This document shows, piece by piece, positions 17,488 to 26,651 of a stretch of 63,812 nucleotides of DNA. Within the stretch, counting starts at the first letter, position 1; the number at the start of each line of letters is the position of its first letter. A program made the translations under genes and the position numbers. Source of the stretch: Paraburkholderia rhynchosiae (lineage in GTDB: Bacteria > Pseudomonadota > Gammaproteobacteria > Burkholderiales > Burkholderiaceae); the NCBI RefSeq assembly GCF_002879865.1, contig NZ_PNXY01000034.1:1-63812 (forward strand), given 5' to 3'. The notes under the pieces were generated by a model that worked only from the letters and a program-made list of their open reading frames with translations, was not told where the DNA came from and made no database searches.

Positions 17488-19929
17488 ATGGTTGCAATCT
17501 CCAAGTCTGATGCAATGGAAGTGGTAGCGGATCCGAACGACTTCAATAAGAAGTCTGGAAACTTCCTGGAAAGGTTGATATTCAATCACAGGGCGTGGGT
17601 GATCCTTGGTAGCACATTGCTGACGGTGTTCTTCGCGTTTCAGTTGCGCGGCTTGGCTATCAGTGCGAGCTACGACAAGATGCTGCCCGTGTCCCACCCC
17701 TACATTAAGAATTTCATTGCGAATCGGGGCGAATTGCGGGGGTTGGGTGACACCGTGCGTGTGGCCGTGGAGAATCCGCGCGGCGACATTTTTGACCCGG
17801 AATACCTTGAAACGTTGGGGAAAATCAACGACGAACTGTTTCTGTTGCCAGGCGTTGACCGGGCATGGATGAAGTCCATCTTTACACCGGTTGTGCGCTG
17901 GACAGAGGTGACGGAGGAGGGATTTGTCGGCGGTCCGGTGTTGCCTGATGCCTTTAATGGATCGCCGGACTCGATTGCAAAGCTTCGCCTCAACATTGCG
18001 CGCGCTGGCGTAGTTGGTAGCCTTGTCTCCAACGACTACAGGTCGAGCATGATCGTGATCCCCTTGCTGGCAAAAAACGCGGAAGGAAAGCCGCTGGACT
18101 ATCACACGCTATCGACGAAGCTGGAGGAAATTCGTAGCAGGTACACCCAGTCTTCGTCTGACGGCAAACCACGCGTGGCAATCCACATCACCGGGTTTGC
18201 CAAGCTGGTTGGCGATCTCATCGACGGTCTCGGGAAAGTCATGTATTTTTTCCTTGCCGCCGCATTCGTGGCAAGCGTCATTATCTATCTGTTCACTCGG
18301 TGCCTTCGCAGCACCATCCTTGTTGTGATGTGTTCGTTGATTGCGGTCGTCTGGCAACTTGGAATCGTTGCTCTACTGGGCCGCAGCATCGATCCGTTCT
18401 CTGTTCTCGTTCCCTTTCTTGTGTTCGCTATCGGCGTCTCTCATGGTGCGCAAAAGATGAATGGCATCATGCTCGATGTCGGGCGGGGTACGCACAAGTG
18501 GATCGCGGCACGCTACACGTACCGTCGGTTATTTCTCGCTGGCATGACGGCACTGCTCGCTGATGCAGTCGGCTTTGGCGTGCTGATGGTCATCGACATT
18601 CCCGTGATCCGCGAGTTGGCCATGACCGCGAGCCTCGGCGTAGCCGTGCTCATCTTCACCAACCTCATACTGCTGCCGGTGTTGCTTTCATACGTAGGTG
18701 TCAGCCCGTTGGCAGCGAAGCGTTCGCTGACGCTAAGTCAGGAGGAAAACCGCGGACGGGGCTTGGGGAGGGTTTGGAGTCTGCTGGACCGGTTCACCGA
18801 GCGCCGCTGGGCGACCACAGCTTTAGTGGCGGCACTGGGGCTTGGGGCTGTGGGTTATGTAGGCAGCCTCGGGCTCAAGGTGGGTGACCTCGACGCCGGT
18901 GCGCCGGAGCTGCGACCTGATTCCCGCTATAACCGGGACGATGCGTTTATCACTTCCCGCTACAGCACATCCAGCGACGCCTTCGCTGTAATGGTCAAGA
19001 CACCACCGGGTCAGTGCCGTTCGTTTTCTACCCTGGTCGAAGCGGATCGGCTCGAATGGACGCTCGACCAGGTCCCTGGTGTACTGCGTACGGCATCGCT
19101 GGTTGATACTGTCCGTCTCTACACTATGGGCGACTTCGAGGGTAACCCGAAATGGATGACGATCAGCGAAAGCCAAGGTCTGATCGATCCTCAGGTTACC
19201 AATGCATTGCTGTGGAACTCCGAGTACCTGAACAACGATTGTTCGGTATTGCCCGTGGTTGCATATCTCTCGGACCACAAAGCCGCAACGTTGGATCGGG
19301 TCACTGAAGCCGTGCAAAAGTTTGCAGCCGCGCACGATACTCACGACCGACAGTTTCTTCTGGCCGCAGGCAATTCGGGTGTCGACGCAGCGACGAACAT
19401 CGTCGTCAGCAACGCTAACCGTACGATGTTGTTCTACGTTTATGGCGCCGTTATTTTGCTCGGCTTGATCACTTTCCGAAATTGGCGTGCCGTCGTTGTG
19501 GCCATCCTTCCTTTGGTCCTCACGTCGATTTTGGCTGAGGCCGTCATGGTGGCGCTCGGCATCGGCGTCAAGGTTGCAACGCTGCCGGTCGTAGCGCTGG
19601 GCGTCGGCATTGGCGTGGATTACGCGCTCTATCTGCTTAGCGTGCAACTAGCGCAACAGCGGCAAGGGCTCAGTTTGCAGGAGGCATATAAGAATGCTGT
19701 TGCCTTCACCGGCAAGGTGGTGGGGCTGGTCGGCGTGACACTTGCAGCCGGCGTGGTTACGTGGGTCTGGTCGCCGATTAAGTTCCAGGCCGATATGGGC
19801 ATCATGCTCACGTTCATGTTCCTCTGGAACATGATCGGGGCACTCGTTCTGATTCCTGCGCTGTCGCACTTTCTGCTCCAGGACGTTCGAGTGACGACTA
19901 CCGTTCGTACAAATTCACTTAGAGCATAA
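17488..19929 (+). CDS. RND/MMPL-family transporter
   Basis: An 813-residue inner-membrane transporter of the RND superfamily (MMPL/hopanoid-transporter type). A first membrane span lies near residues 30-50 (WVILGSTLLTVFFAFQL) and is followed by a large periplasmic domain. A first TM bundle occupies about 255-420, a second periplasmic domain about 450-640, and a second bundle follows with GVGIGVDYALYLL near 713. The ATG at 17488 has GAAAGAAAGG eight bases upstream; the in-frame TTG at 17467 is less likely. With DUF1302, YCF48 and DUF1329 it probably forms an envelope system moving a hydrophobic substrate; the direction is unknown. Confidence 0.88.
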   Translation: MVAISKSDAMEVVADPNDFNKKSGNFLERLIFNHRAWVILGSTLLTVFFAFQLRGLAISASYDKMLPVSHPYIKNFIANRGELRGLGDTVRVAVENPRGDIFDPEYLETLGKINDELFLLPGVDRAWMKSIFTPVVRWTEVTEEGFVGGPVLPDAFNGSPDSIAKLRLNIARAGVVGSLVSNDYRSSMIVIPLLAKNAEGKPLDYHTLSTKLEEIRSRYTQSSSDGKPRVAIHITGFAKLVGDLIDGLGKVMYFFLAAAFVASVIIYLFTRCLRSTILVVMCSLIAVVWQLGIVALLGRSIDPFSVLVPFLVFAIGVSHGAQKMNGIMLDVGRGTHKWIAARYTYRRLFLAGMTALLADAVGFGVLMVIDIPVIRELAMTASLGVAVLIFTNLILLPVLLSYVGVSPLAAKRSLTLSQEENRGRGLGRVWSLLDRFTERRWATTALVAALGLGAVGYVGSLGLKVGDLDAGAPELRPDSRYNRDDAFITSRYSTSSDAFAVMVKTPPGQCRSFSTLVEADRLEWTLDQVPGVLRTASLVDTVRLYTMGDFEGNPKWMTISESQGLIDPQVTNALLWNSEYLNNDCSVLPVVAYLSDHKAATLDRVTEAVQKFAAAHDTHDRQFLLAAGNSGVDAATNIVVSNANRTMLFYVYGAVILLGLITFRNWRAVVVAILPLVLTSILAEAVMVALGIGVKVATLPVVALGVGIGVDYALYLLSVQLAQQRQGLSLQEAYKNAVAFTGKVVGLVGVTLAAGVVTWVWSPIKFQADMGIMLTFMFLWNMIGALVLIPALSHFLLQDVRVTTTVRTNSLRA

Positions 19930-19939
19930 GGAAACCACC

Positions 19940-20929
19940 ATGAACCAAGCTCGACTTAGACCCGATCGGACTACGCTGGTGGAGATATATCGGCGAATGG
20001 TTCTCATCAAGCTGAACGATGAGCGATTTCGTTCGATCATTAAGTCCGGGAAACTGGCGATGACCTACTACTCGCCGCGGGGCCAGGAAGTTATTCCATC
20101 TGCATTGTCGGTACACTTAACGAACGACGATTACCTTTGCACCATTTATCGTGGCATCCACGACATGCTGGCTAAGGGCGTCCCCTCAAAGCTTCTCTGG
20201 GCCGAACTGGCGGGTCGTGCTACGGGTACCTGCAAAGGAAAGGGCGGACCGATGCACGTGACTCATCCGGGTAGCGGAGTCATGGTGACGACCGGTATCG
20301 TCGGTAGCAGCATGCCGATCGCCAACGGCCTGGCGCTCGCAGCACAGATTCGTGGCGAAAAGCGGATCGCCGTTGCGACGTTCGGCGACGGGGCGAGCAA
20401 CATCGGGGCCTTCCACGAGGCGTTGAATCTCGCTTCGCTATGGAAGCTGCCGGTGATCTTCCTCTGCCAGAACAATCGTTATGCAGAGCACACGCCGTAT
20501 GCCACGGGCACATCGATCGGCCGCATCGCTGATCGCGGTGCAGCCTACGGGATGCCGTCGATCCACGTTGACGGCAACGATCCAATTCTCATGTGGCAGG
20601 CCGCCGGCGAAGCTGTTGCGCGGGCCCGCGAAGGCGGCGGGCCAACTCTGATCGAGGCTATGACCTTCCGGTTCCATGGCCATGTGTTCGGCGATGCCGA
20701 TGCGTACATGGATCCGGCAGAGAAGGCCTCGGCTGTCGAAAACGACCCGGTTCCGCGCTATCGGTCTTGGCTGATCGCAGAGACTCACGCTAGCGAAAGC
20801 GAGCTAGAGGTAATTGAAAAGACTATCGAGAAAGAAATTGACGCAGCCGTCGAATTCGCGCTTGCCAGTCCCTATCCCGACGTCGCCGAGTTGCAACGCG
20901 ATGTCTATGCGCAGGAGATCGAAGTATGA
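19940..20929 (+). CDS. TPP-dependent dehydrogenase E1 alpha subunit
   Basis: A 329-residue E1-alpha of the 2-oxoacid/acetoin dehydrogenase type, which decarboxylates or cleaves a 2-oxo substrate on thiamine diphosphate. The TPP motif GDGASNIGAFHEALNLASLWKLP is at about residues 149-171, ending with QNN. GTCKGKGGPMHV near 93 and the TSIGRIADRGAAYGMP loop are typical of AcoA and PDH alpha chains. It follows the MMPL gene by 10 bp and overlaps the beta-subunit gene by four. In this island it may cleave a diketone-like or 2-oxoacid intermediate. Confidence 0.9.
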   Translation: MNQARLRPDRTTLVEIYRRMVLIKLNDERFRSIIKSGKLAMTYYSPRGQEVIPSALSVHLTNDDYLCTIYRGIHDMLAKGVPSKLLWAELAGRATGTCKGKGGPMHVTHPGSGVMVTTGIVGSSMPIANGLALAAQIRGEKRIAVATFGDGASNIGAFHEALNLASLWKLPVIFLCQNNRYAEHTPYATGTSIGRIADRGAAYGMPSIHVDGNDPILMWQAAGEAVARAREGGGPTLIEAMTFRFHGHVFGDADAYMDPAEKASAVENDPVPRYRSWLIAETHASESELEVIEKTIEKEIDAAVEFALASPYPDVAELQRDVYAQEIEV

Positions 20930-21912
20930 ACGCTCCGAAAATGAATTTGGTCCAAGCGGTAAATCTGGCTCTTGACGATGCACTATCGTCGGACGGGAAC
21001 GTGATTGTCTTCGGCGAAGACGTCGCGGACCGTCAAGAGGGTGGCGTGATGGGGGTCACGAAGGGCTTGTCGACCAAGCATGGCGACGTTCGGGTGCGAT
21101 CGACGCCGATCTCGGAGCAGGCGATCATAGGCGCGGCGATCGGCGCTTCGCTTGCCGGCATGCGTCCGGTGGCAGAAATCATGCTGATGAACTTCACGAC
21201 CGTCGCGATGGACATGATCGTCAATCATGCGGCCAAGCTGCGATTCATGTCCGGCGGTCAGACGCATGTTCCCATCACGATTCGCACGATGACCGGTGCT
21301 GGGTTTGGAGTGGGAGGACAGCATTCAGACTTTCTGGAGGCATGGTTCGCTCACACGGCTGGGCTCAAAGTCGTGGCGCCCGCCACGCCCGCAGATGCTT
21401 ACGGTCTTCTGTTGTCATGCATAGAAGACGACGATCCCTGTATTTTTATCGAGAATATGGTCACCTATTGGAGCGATGGGCCGGCTCCCGAGCGGGGCAT
21501 TCGTATTCCGCTGGGAAAGGCCAGTGTTGTCCGACAGGGTACTGACGCGACAATCATCGCGTACAGCAGACAGGTGTTGGATGCTTGCGCAGTCGCAGAC
21601 AATTTGCAGAGGGAAGGGATTTCCGTGGAGGTTGTCGACCTTCGCACGGTGGCACCGTTCGATGTCGCGACGATACTTGATTCCGTCGCAAAGACTCGAA
21701 GAGCGATTGTCGTGCATGAGGCGGTCAAGCCCTTTGGCGTGGGTGCTGAAATATCTGCCCGCATTCACGAAGAGTTGTTCAGCCAGCTCAAGGCCCCCGT
21801 GCAGCGGGTCGCGTCCGCCTTCTGCCCCGTACCGTTTAGCAAGCCGCTTGAAACCGCTTTCGTTCCCAGCGTCGGACAGATTGAGGCCGCCGTTCGCAAG
21901 ACGCTTGGCTGA
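20926..21912 (+). CDS. TPP-dependent dehydrogenase E1 beta subunit
   Basis: A 328-residue E1-beta (transketolase central and C-terminal domains) partner of the preceding gene. It shows NLALDDALSSD, VFGEDVADRQEGGVMGVTKGL, TPISEQAIIGAAIGASLAG and, C-terminally, VEVVDLRTVAPFD and RRAIVVHEAVKPFGVGAEI, all standard for PDH/AcoB beta chains. It starts with ATGA overlap at the alpha stop, which points to equimolar expression. No E3 (dihydrolipoamide dehydrogenase) gene occurs in the window, so a housekeeping E3 must be borrowed. Confidence 0.9.
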   Translation: MNAPKMNLVQAVNLALDDALSSDGNVIVFGEDVADRQEGGVMGVTKGLSTKHGDVRVRSTPISEQAIIGAAIGASLAGMRPVAEIMLMNFTTVAMDMIVNHAAKLRFMSGGQTHVPITIRTMTGAGFGVGGQHSDFLEAWFAHTAGLKVVAPATPADAYGLLLSCIEDDDPCIFIENMVTYWSDGPAPERGIRIPLGKASVVRQGTDATIIAYSRQVLDACAVADNLQREGISVEVVDLRTVAPFDVATILDSVAKTRRAIVVHEAVKPFGVGAEISARIHEELFSQLKAPVQRVASAFCPVPFSKPLETAFVPSVGQIEAAVRKTLG

Positions 21913-21949
21913 TCCGAATTCAACCTGCTCCTATGGAAGGTGATTGTCT

Positions 21950-22180
21950 ATGAGTACCGATGTTCTTATGCCGAAGCTTGGTTTTTCGATGAATGAGGGA
22001 ACCGTGGTCGAATGGCTGGCGGCTGATGGTGCAACGATCAGTGAAGGGCAACCGTTGTATGCGCTCGAGAGCGACAAGTCGGTTCAGGAAGTGGAGGCAC
22101 CAGCCTCGGGGACGCTGAAGATCATCGCGAGCGTCGGTCAGGTTTATCCGGTTGGCGAGCTGCTCGCCCACATCGGCTGA
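21950..22180 (+). CDS. Stand-alone lipoyl-domain protein
   Basis: A 76-residue protein consisting only of a biotinyl/lipoyl domain. It carries VLMPKLGFSMNEGTVVEWL at the N-terminus, then ESDKSVQEVEAPASGTL with the lysine for lipoylation near residue 43, then a closing GELLAHIG. ATG 21950 follows GGAAGG. In ordinary complexes this domain is fused to the E2 acyltransferase; here it ends with a stop 19 bp before the E2 catalytic gene. It would carry the acyl group between E1 and the acyltransferase as a free carrier. Confidence 0.85.
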   Translation: MSTDVLMPKLGFSMNEGTVVEWLAADGATISEGQPLYALESDKSVQEVEAPASGTLKIIASVGQVYPVGELLAHIG

Positions 22181-22199
22181 GGCGGAGGCTATTGAAGCG

Positions 22200-22952
22200 A
22201 TGAAATCGTCATCTGGATTCCACGTCGATTTGCCCCCGTGGCCTGAAGTGGATTTTGCGGCCTTCGGGGAAACGGAAACGTTACCTTTGTCGCGAATTCA
22301 AAAACTGACCGCTGGCTATCTGTCTCGCAATTGGCTTGCTATTCCGCAAGTGACCCACCACGACGAAGCGGATATTACGTCTCTCGACGCATGTCGAGCA
22401 CAGCTAGCGGAGCAATGCGGCTCTCGAGTGACTCCTTTGGCGTTCATCGTCAAGGCGTTGGCGCAAGGGCTGCGTGAATTCCCGCGCTTCAACGCCTCCC
22501 TTGACGCTGACGGTCAGAACCTGATCGTCAAGAAGTATTTCCACATAGGTATCGCTGTAGATACACCGTCGGGTTTGCTGGTCGCAGTGATACGGGACTG
22601 CGACAAGAAGAGTGTGGTGGAACTTGCTGGCGAAATCCATTCAATTTCTGCGCGTGCCAGAGAAAAGGGACTGCCTATGAGTGACATGGTAGGCGGGTGT
22701 ATGACCATCAGCTCACTCGGCAACATCGGCGGTACAGCGTTTTCGCCGATTATCAATGCGCCGGAAGTGGCAATTTTGGGCGTCACCAAGGCGCAATGGA
22801 AGCCGTGCCGCAACGACAACGCGATCGACTGGCGGCTCATGCTGCCGCTGGCGCTGACCTACGATCATCGCGTCATCAATGGTGCGGATGCCGCACGATT
22901 CGCGGTGTTCGTGGCCGATGTACTTGGCCGGCCCCAGTCGTTGATCGAATAG
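22200..22952 (+). CDS. 2-oxoacid dehydrogenase acyltransferase (E2) catalytic domain only
   Basis: A 250-residue E2 catalytic domain that would transfer an acyl group from the lipoyl arm to CoA. It begins LPLSRIQKLTAGYLSRNW at about residue 35, continues with IPQVTHHDEADITSL and GIAVDTPSGLLVAVIRD, and ends with the catalytic YDHRVINGADAARF near 223. No lipoyl domain and no recognisable peripheral-subunit-binding domain are present. The ATG at 22200 has GGCGGAGG upstream. Together with the separate lipoyl protein this is a split E2; frameshift of a normal fused gene is less likely because the linker and binding domain are absent altogether. Confidence 0.87.
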   Translation: MKSSSGFHVDLPPWPEVDFAAFGETETLPLSRIQKLTAGYLSRNWLAIPQVTHHDEADITSLDACRAQLAEQCGSRVTPLAFIVKALAQGLREFPRFNASLDADGQNLIVKKYFHIGIAVDTPSGLLVAVIRDCDKKSVVELAGEIHSISARAREKGLPMSDMVGGCMTISSLGNIGGTAFSPIINAPEVAILGVTKAQWKPCRNDNAIDWRLMLPLALTYDHRVINGADAARFAVFVADVLGRPQSLIE

Positions 22953-23018
22953 AAAGGAAACAGTTGAAACGCTAATCCAGCGTTCCATAAACCACGATTT
23001 TTTTGCTAGGAGTCGTTC

Positions 23019-23414
23019 ATGTCCAAATGGGTGCGTGACGCCAACTGCTTTATCTCGAGATTTACCGTCGACCCGCAGCATAGGGAAGAATTTCTTGCTG
23101 CACTAGACGAGTTGGCCAGGAATGCCGAGTCCTGGTATGAGGAAGGCTGCAATTTCGCTTTTCATGGATGGGCCCGCAATCCTAACGAATGGGTAGCGAT
23201 CGCCTCCTGGAAATCCGAGGAGTTTGTAAACAGGATGCGTCAGACACCCTGGTACAAGGACACTCAGCAACGGATGCTCGAGTGCAGTACGGATGCAATG
23301 GTGATGGAGCAGTTCAGCGGCATGAATTGCGACCGCTCGGTGTTTGAGCAATATCCGGCTGGGAGTTCTCAGGTACATATGAAGACAAAGACGCTCGACG
23401 TGGTTTTCCTGTAG
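23019..23414 (+). CDS. Antibiotic-biosynthesis-monooxygenase (ABM)-like protein
   Basis: A 131-residue ferredoxin-like-fold protein starting after TAGGAGTCGTTC. The segment CFISRFTVDPQHREEFLAALDEL is the usual opening strand-helix of the ABM family, and WVAIASWKSEEFVNRMRQTPWY the second half. Members include cofactor-free quinol monooxygenases and small isomerases. The C-terminal 30 residues extend beyond the domain and have no match I know. Lies between the split E2 and an SRPBCC protein, so it may act on the same intermediate. Confidence 0.6.
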   Translation: MSKWVRDANCFISRFTVDPQHREEFLAALDELARNAESWYEEGCNFAFHGWARNPNEWVAIASWKSEEFVNRMRQTPWYKDTQQRMLECSTDAMVMEQFSGMNCDRSVFEQYPAGSSQVHMKTKTLDVVFL

Positions 23415-23510
23415 CCATTGCTCGTCAAATGATTTGCTCCCGGAGTTCGCGAAAGCGATTTTCCCGGGGTGCTGTGCCACATCGAATGTTTGTTCCTGAA
23501 GGAGATGAGC

Positions 23511-24023
23511 ATGCGTAAGTTCAAGCGCGGTCATGCGGAAGTTCGAGGCGTTGTGGATGCGTCCGCTGAACAGGTTTGGGAATTGCTAACGGATTGGGCT
23601 GGCCTGCTTAGATGGTGGGTCAAACCTGGCGAGGGCGGCCGTCCAGGGCCCGACCTCGCAAGCGTTGAGTTAGAGGGTGATCCGCACAACGTGCCACGGA
23701 CGCGCGTCGTTCGCCACGTGACCGGGTCCGTCGTCGATGAAACGTTGCTGGTTCAGAACGACGAGACCCGACGCATCTACTACAACATGGTCTTCCGCCC
23801 CAACCCTGGCGGCGCCGTCTTGCGTAGCGAGTTTGAGAACTATCTGGCGACTACTACTGTGGATACCCTGCCGGACGGTAAGACGCTGATGACGTTCAAG
23901 GCCGAGTTTGACATCGTCGAATCCGCCGACCTCGACCTCATGCGCTCGCTCATCGAAAGGACTTGGACAGACGCAATCTTGCAAGGCTTTCGACGTTACT
24001 TTGCCAACGCGAAGACGTCGTAG
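23511..24023 (+). CDS. SRPBCC (START/polyketide-cyclase-like) family protein
   Basis: A 170-residue helix-grip protein. RGHAEVRGVVDASAEQVWELLTDWAGLLRWW opens the domain, and the C-terminal long helix includes ADLDLMRSLIERTWTDAILQGFRRYF. Such proteins bind hydrophobic ligands in a cavity, and some act as cyclases or hydratases. It is paralogous to the 170-residue protein at 37104-37616; both share the LLTDWxxxxxWW opening, VPRTxVxxxxxA, and the same length. ATG 23511 follows GAAGGAG with correct spacing; the upstream ATG abuts the ribosome site. Confidence 0.75.
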   Translation: MRKFKRGHAEVRGVVDASAEQVWELLTDWAGLLRWWVKPGEGGRPGPDLASVELEGDPHNVPRTRVVRHVTGSVVDETLLVQNDETRRIYYNMVFRPNPGGAVLRSEFENYLATTTVDTLPDGKTLMTFKAEFDIVESADLDLMRSLIERTWTDAILQGFRRYFANAKTS

Positions 24024-24136
24024 CGTTGACCAGTGATTTCTACCAGATAAGAAGTCAAGCGGCCGGCCTGTCATGGCCGATTTCGACTTGGCAGTCAATC
24101 CATATCATAGGCACCCAGCCTTAGAGGAGGCATCGA

Positions 24137-25525
24137 ATGATTCGCAAGACGACGCATATCATCCCGGTTTTGCTGGCCGTGATTTTTTCCGGTCAGTCGG
24201 TGGCGGCAGTTAGCGAAACGGAAGCGCAGCGACTGAAGGGCCCTGAGCTAACGCCGATGGGCGCGGAGGCAGCAGGAAACAAGGACGGCACCATCCCGGC
24301 CTATAAGGGAGAAGGTCTGAGTGCCCCGGCGGGATTTGGTAGCGACTCCTCCGACCCATACAAACGCCCCGATCCTTTTGCCAACGAAAAGCCGCTTTAC
24401 ACAATCACGGCCAAAAATGCCGCGCAGTACGCGGATAAGCTCGACGGCATGCTCGAGATGTTCAAACGCTATCCGGATTTCCGAATGGACATCTACCCTA
24501 CTCATCGCACGGTCACGTACAACAAGACCGTTATTGAAAATACGCTGAAGAACGCGACCGACTGTAAGGGAAAGAATGGCGACCTTCAGCTGGAAGGTTG
24601 CTGGGGCGGGCTGGCGTTCCCGATTCCGGCCAACGGCGCGCAGGCCATGTGGGACCACTTGACGAACTATCGCGGCTTTGCATGGGGCGGGTACACGAAT
24701 TCCTATGTGGTCTCCGCGAACGGCTCGTCGTACCTTGTGGGCGGGAACAAGGTTGCGGAGCAATCTCCCTACTACGACCCCAAGGCAACGGCGCCGGCGA
24801 TGGGCAAAACCATATATTGGGCCTTTCGGGACGATACTGATGCGCCATCGAGTCGGAACGGAGAAAAACTGGTTCTGATCGATCCGCTTGACGTGCTCGA
24901 TGTCGGCCGTCGTGCCTACCAGTACTTTCCTGGACTGCGTCGCGTCAAGCTTGCCCCTTCTTTGGCCTATGACACCCCGAGCCCGGCAGCGGGCGGTGCG
25001 GCAACGATGGATGATTCTTCAGTGTTTCTGGGAGCGCTAGATCGTTACGACTGGAAGTTGGTTGGCAAAAAGGAAAAATACATTATGTACAACAACTTCA
25101 AGCTAACAGACCACACGAGTTGTGACGATAAGAAACTCTTGACAAAGGACTTCGCGAATCCCGATTGCGTACGTTGGGAGTTGCACAGGGTCTGGGTGGT
25201 GGAAGGAAAGCTAAAGCCGGGTTATCGCCATATTTATGCTCGCCGTATGTTTTACTGGGATGAAGATAGCTTCGGTGCGGGGCTCTCGGAGAACTACGAT
25301 GCAGCCGGCAAACTGTATCGCGTAGTGACCGCTCTCAGTGTTCCATATTACGTGAGCGAGGGCGGTGGAATGCTGGCGGAGGATACGTTTAATTACGATT
25401 TGCAGACCGGTGTTTGGTCTGCACAGGGTTCGTTAAGTAACGTCGGCGCGGGCATCGTGCACCAGAAGCCCAAGAGCATGGACTTTTTCTCGCCGGAGAC
25501 CATGGCGGGGGAGGGTGTCCGGTAG
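24137..25525 (+). CDS. DUF1329-family exported protein
   Basis: A 462-residue protein with a signal peptide (about residues 1-25, ILPVLLAVIFSGQSVAA-like core). The DUF1329 opening follows: LKGPELTPMGAEAAGNKDGTIPAYKG. The rest is rich in Trp and Tyr, with WELHRVWVVEGKLKPGYRH near 345. The family is LolB-like in proposed fold and is almost always paired with DUF1302 in loci for hydrophobic-compound degradation. The start follows AGAGGAGGCATCGA. It closes the envelope/TPP operon. Confidence 0.88.
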   Translation: MIRKTTHIIPVLLAVIFSGQSVAAVSETEAQRLKGPELTPMGAEAAGNKDGTIPAYKGEGLSAPAGFGSDSSDPYKRPDPFANEKPLYTITAKNAAQYADKLDGMLEMFKRYPDFRMDIYPTHRTVTYNKTVIENTLKNATDCKGKNGDLQLEGCWGGLAFPIPANGAQAMWDHLTNYRGFAWGGYTNSYVVSANGSSYLVGGNKVAEQSPYYDPKATAPAMGKTIYWAFRDDTDAPSSRNGEKLVLIDPLDVLDVGRRAYQYFPGLRRVKLAPSLAYDTPSPAAGGAATMDDSSVFLGALDRYDWKLVGKKEKYIMYNNFKLTDHTSCDDKKLLTKDFANPDCVRWELHRVWVVEGKLKPGYRHIYARRMFYWDEDSFGAGLSENYDAAGKLYRVVTALSVPYYVSEGGGMLAEDTFNYDLQTGVWSAQGSLSNVGAGIVHQKPKSMDFFSPETMAGEGVR

Positions 25526-25646
25526 GTTCGTCGATTTTCACGCGCGTCCCGCAGGCTGCATGTGCGGAACGCGCGCTCTACCGCAGTTGTCTGATGGCGC
25601 GCTTCCTGTGCGGAAACGCTCTTTAGACCAGTTGGGTTTCCATCGA

Positions 25647-25684
25647 TTGACGCAGTTGAATTCTCTATATAGTATGCTTGCATA
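25647..25684 (+). promoter_or_regulatory. Promoter with regulon operator for the 25.8-33.7 kb operon
   Basis: TTGACG at 25647-25652, a 17-bp spacer and TAGTAT at 25670-25675 make a textbook sigma70 promoter. A perfect reverse-strand copy of the 17-bp element (25668-25684, with TATGC-TT-GCATA symmetry) overlaps the -10, so a bound repressor would block open-complex formation. Confidence 0.75.
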
Positions 25685-25771
25685 TCAAAAACTCCGGTGT
25701 GCTGAACAGCCGCGGGCGGTGAGGGACCAGGAGAGCGGGCGAAGCCTTCTGGCTACAAGGAGATGGAATTC

Positions 25772-26518
25772 ATGAAAATCGGCATTATCGGTACCGGTCA
25801 CATCGGGAAGACCTTGGTCCATAGGTTGAGCGGAGCTGGACATGACGTGAAGGTGGCTAACTCCCGCGGCCCGCACACCATCGGGGCCGACGTCCTCGCC
25901 TCCGGCGGGCGAGCAGTTCACGCGGCGGAGGCCGTGGCGGACGTCGACGTCGCCATTCTCTCAATTCCCCTGTGCCGTATTCCAGCGATCGCACCGCTGA
26001 TCGCTGCGGTATCGGTCGAAACGGTTGTCATCGACACGTCAAACTACTATCCCGTACGTGACGGCAGGATTGTCGCCATTGAGAGCGGTCAAGTCGAGAG
26101 CCTTTGGGTGGTAGAGCAGTTGGGACGTACAGTCGTCAAAGCATGGAACGCGATCGGTTCCGATTCTTTTGCCAAGAAGGGAAGAGCCGCGGGCAGTCCG
26201 GACCGCATCGCTATCCCCGTCGCAGCGGACCGAGAAGCGGATCGCAAGATTGGAATGGCTCTCGTCAACGACACGGGGTTCGACGGGTTCGATGCGGGCC
26301 TCCTTGCGCAATCGTGGCGGCAGCAACCTGGCGCGCCGAGCTACTGCACTGATTTAACCGGCGACGAGATGCCTGCTGCGCTGGCGTCAGCCGAAGCGGC
26401 GAGGTTGCCTAAGCGGCGTGACCTTGCGTTCGCAGCAGTGATGGAACGGATCGAGGGAGTCTCAACGAACCCGGATGCCGAATACTCCCTCCGTTTGAAC
26501 CGTGCGTTGTTCATGTGA
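25772..26518 (+). CDS. FNO-like NADP-dependent oxidoreductase (COG2085 type)
   Basis: A 248-residue Rossmann protein related to F420:NADP oxidoreductases. MKIGIIGTGHIGKTLV binds the dinucleotide and KVANSRGP the NADP phosphate. It carries DTSNYYPVRDG near 88 and SWRQQPGAPSYCTD near 182, shared with its paralogue at 34398. This subfamily also occurs in organisms without F420, so F420 dependence is not assured. ATG 25772 is placed eight bases after AAGGAG, whereas the upstream ATG at 25763 abuts it. First gene behind the promoter at 25647. Confidence 0.8.
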   Translation: MKIGIIGTGHIGKTLVHRLSGAGHDVKVANSRGPHTIGADVLASGGRAVHAAEAVADVDVAILSIPLCRIPAIAPLIAAVSVETVVIDTSNYYPVRDGRIVAIESGQVESLWVVEQLGRTVVKAWNAIGSDSFAKKGRAAGSPDRIAIPVAADREADRKIGMALVNDTGFDGFDAGLLAQSWRQQPGAPSYCTDLTGDEMPAALASAEAARLPKRRDLAFAAVMERIEGVSTNPDAEYSLRLNRALFM

Positions 26519-26651
26519 GTCCCTGCGCAAATCCTCCGTGGATCATCTCGCCCTACCAGGACCGGCTCACGCGATAGCAGGTCGCTGTGAAGCAGAGCAA
26601 GGGCAGCAGTACCGGGTGCAAAACTAGCTCCAGTAAAGAGGACGAGACGCA

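Noticed and set aside
18823..19647. 274-residue antisense frame in the MMPL transporter gene
   Set aside because: Shadow of a conserved transporter; Gln/Arg/His-rich with no domain.
22968..22984. Terminator hairpin AACGCT-N5-AGCGTT after the E2 gene
   Set aside because: The stem is short, and the T-run begins some 12 bases after the hairpin instead of adjoining it.
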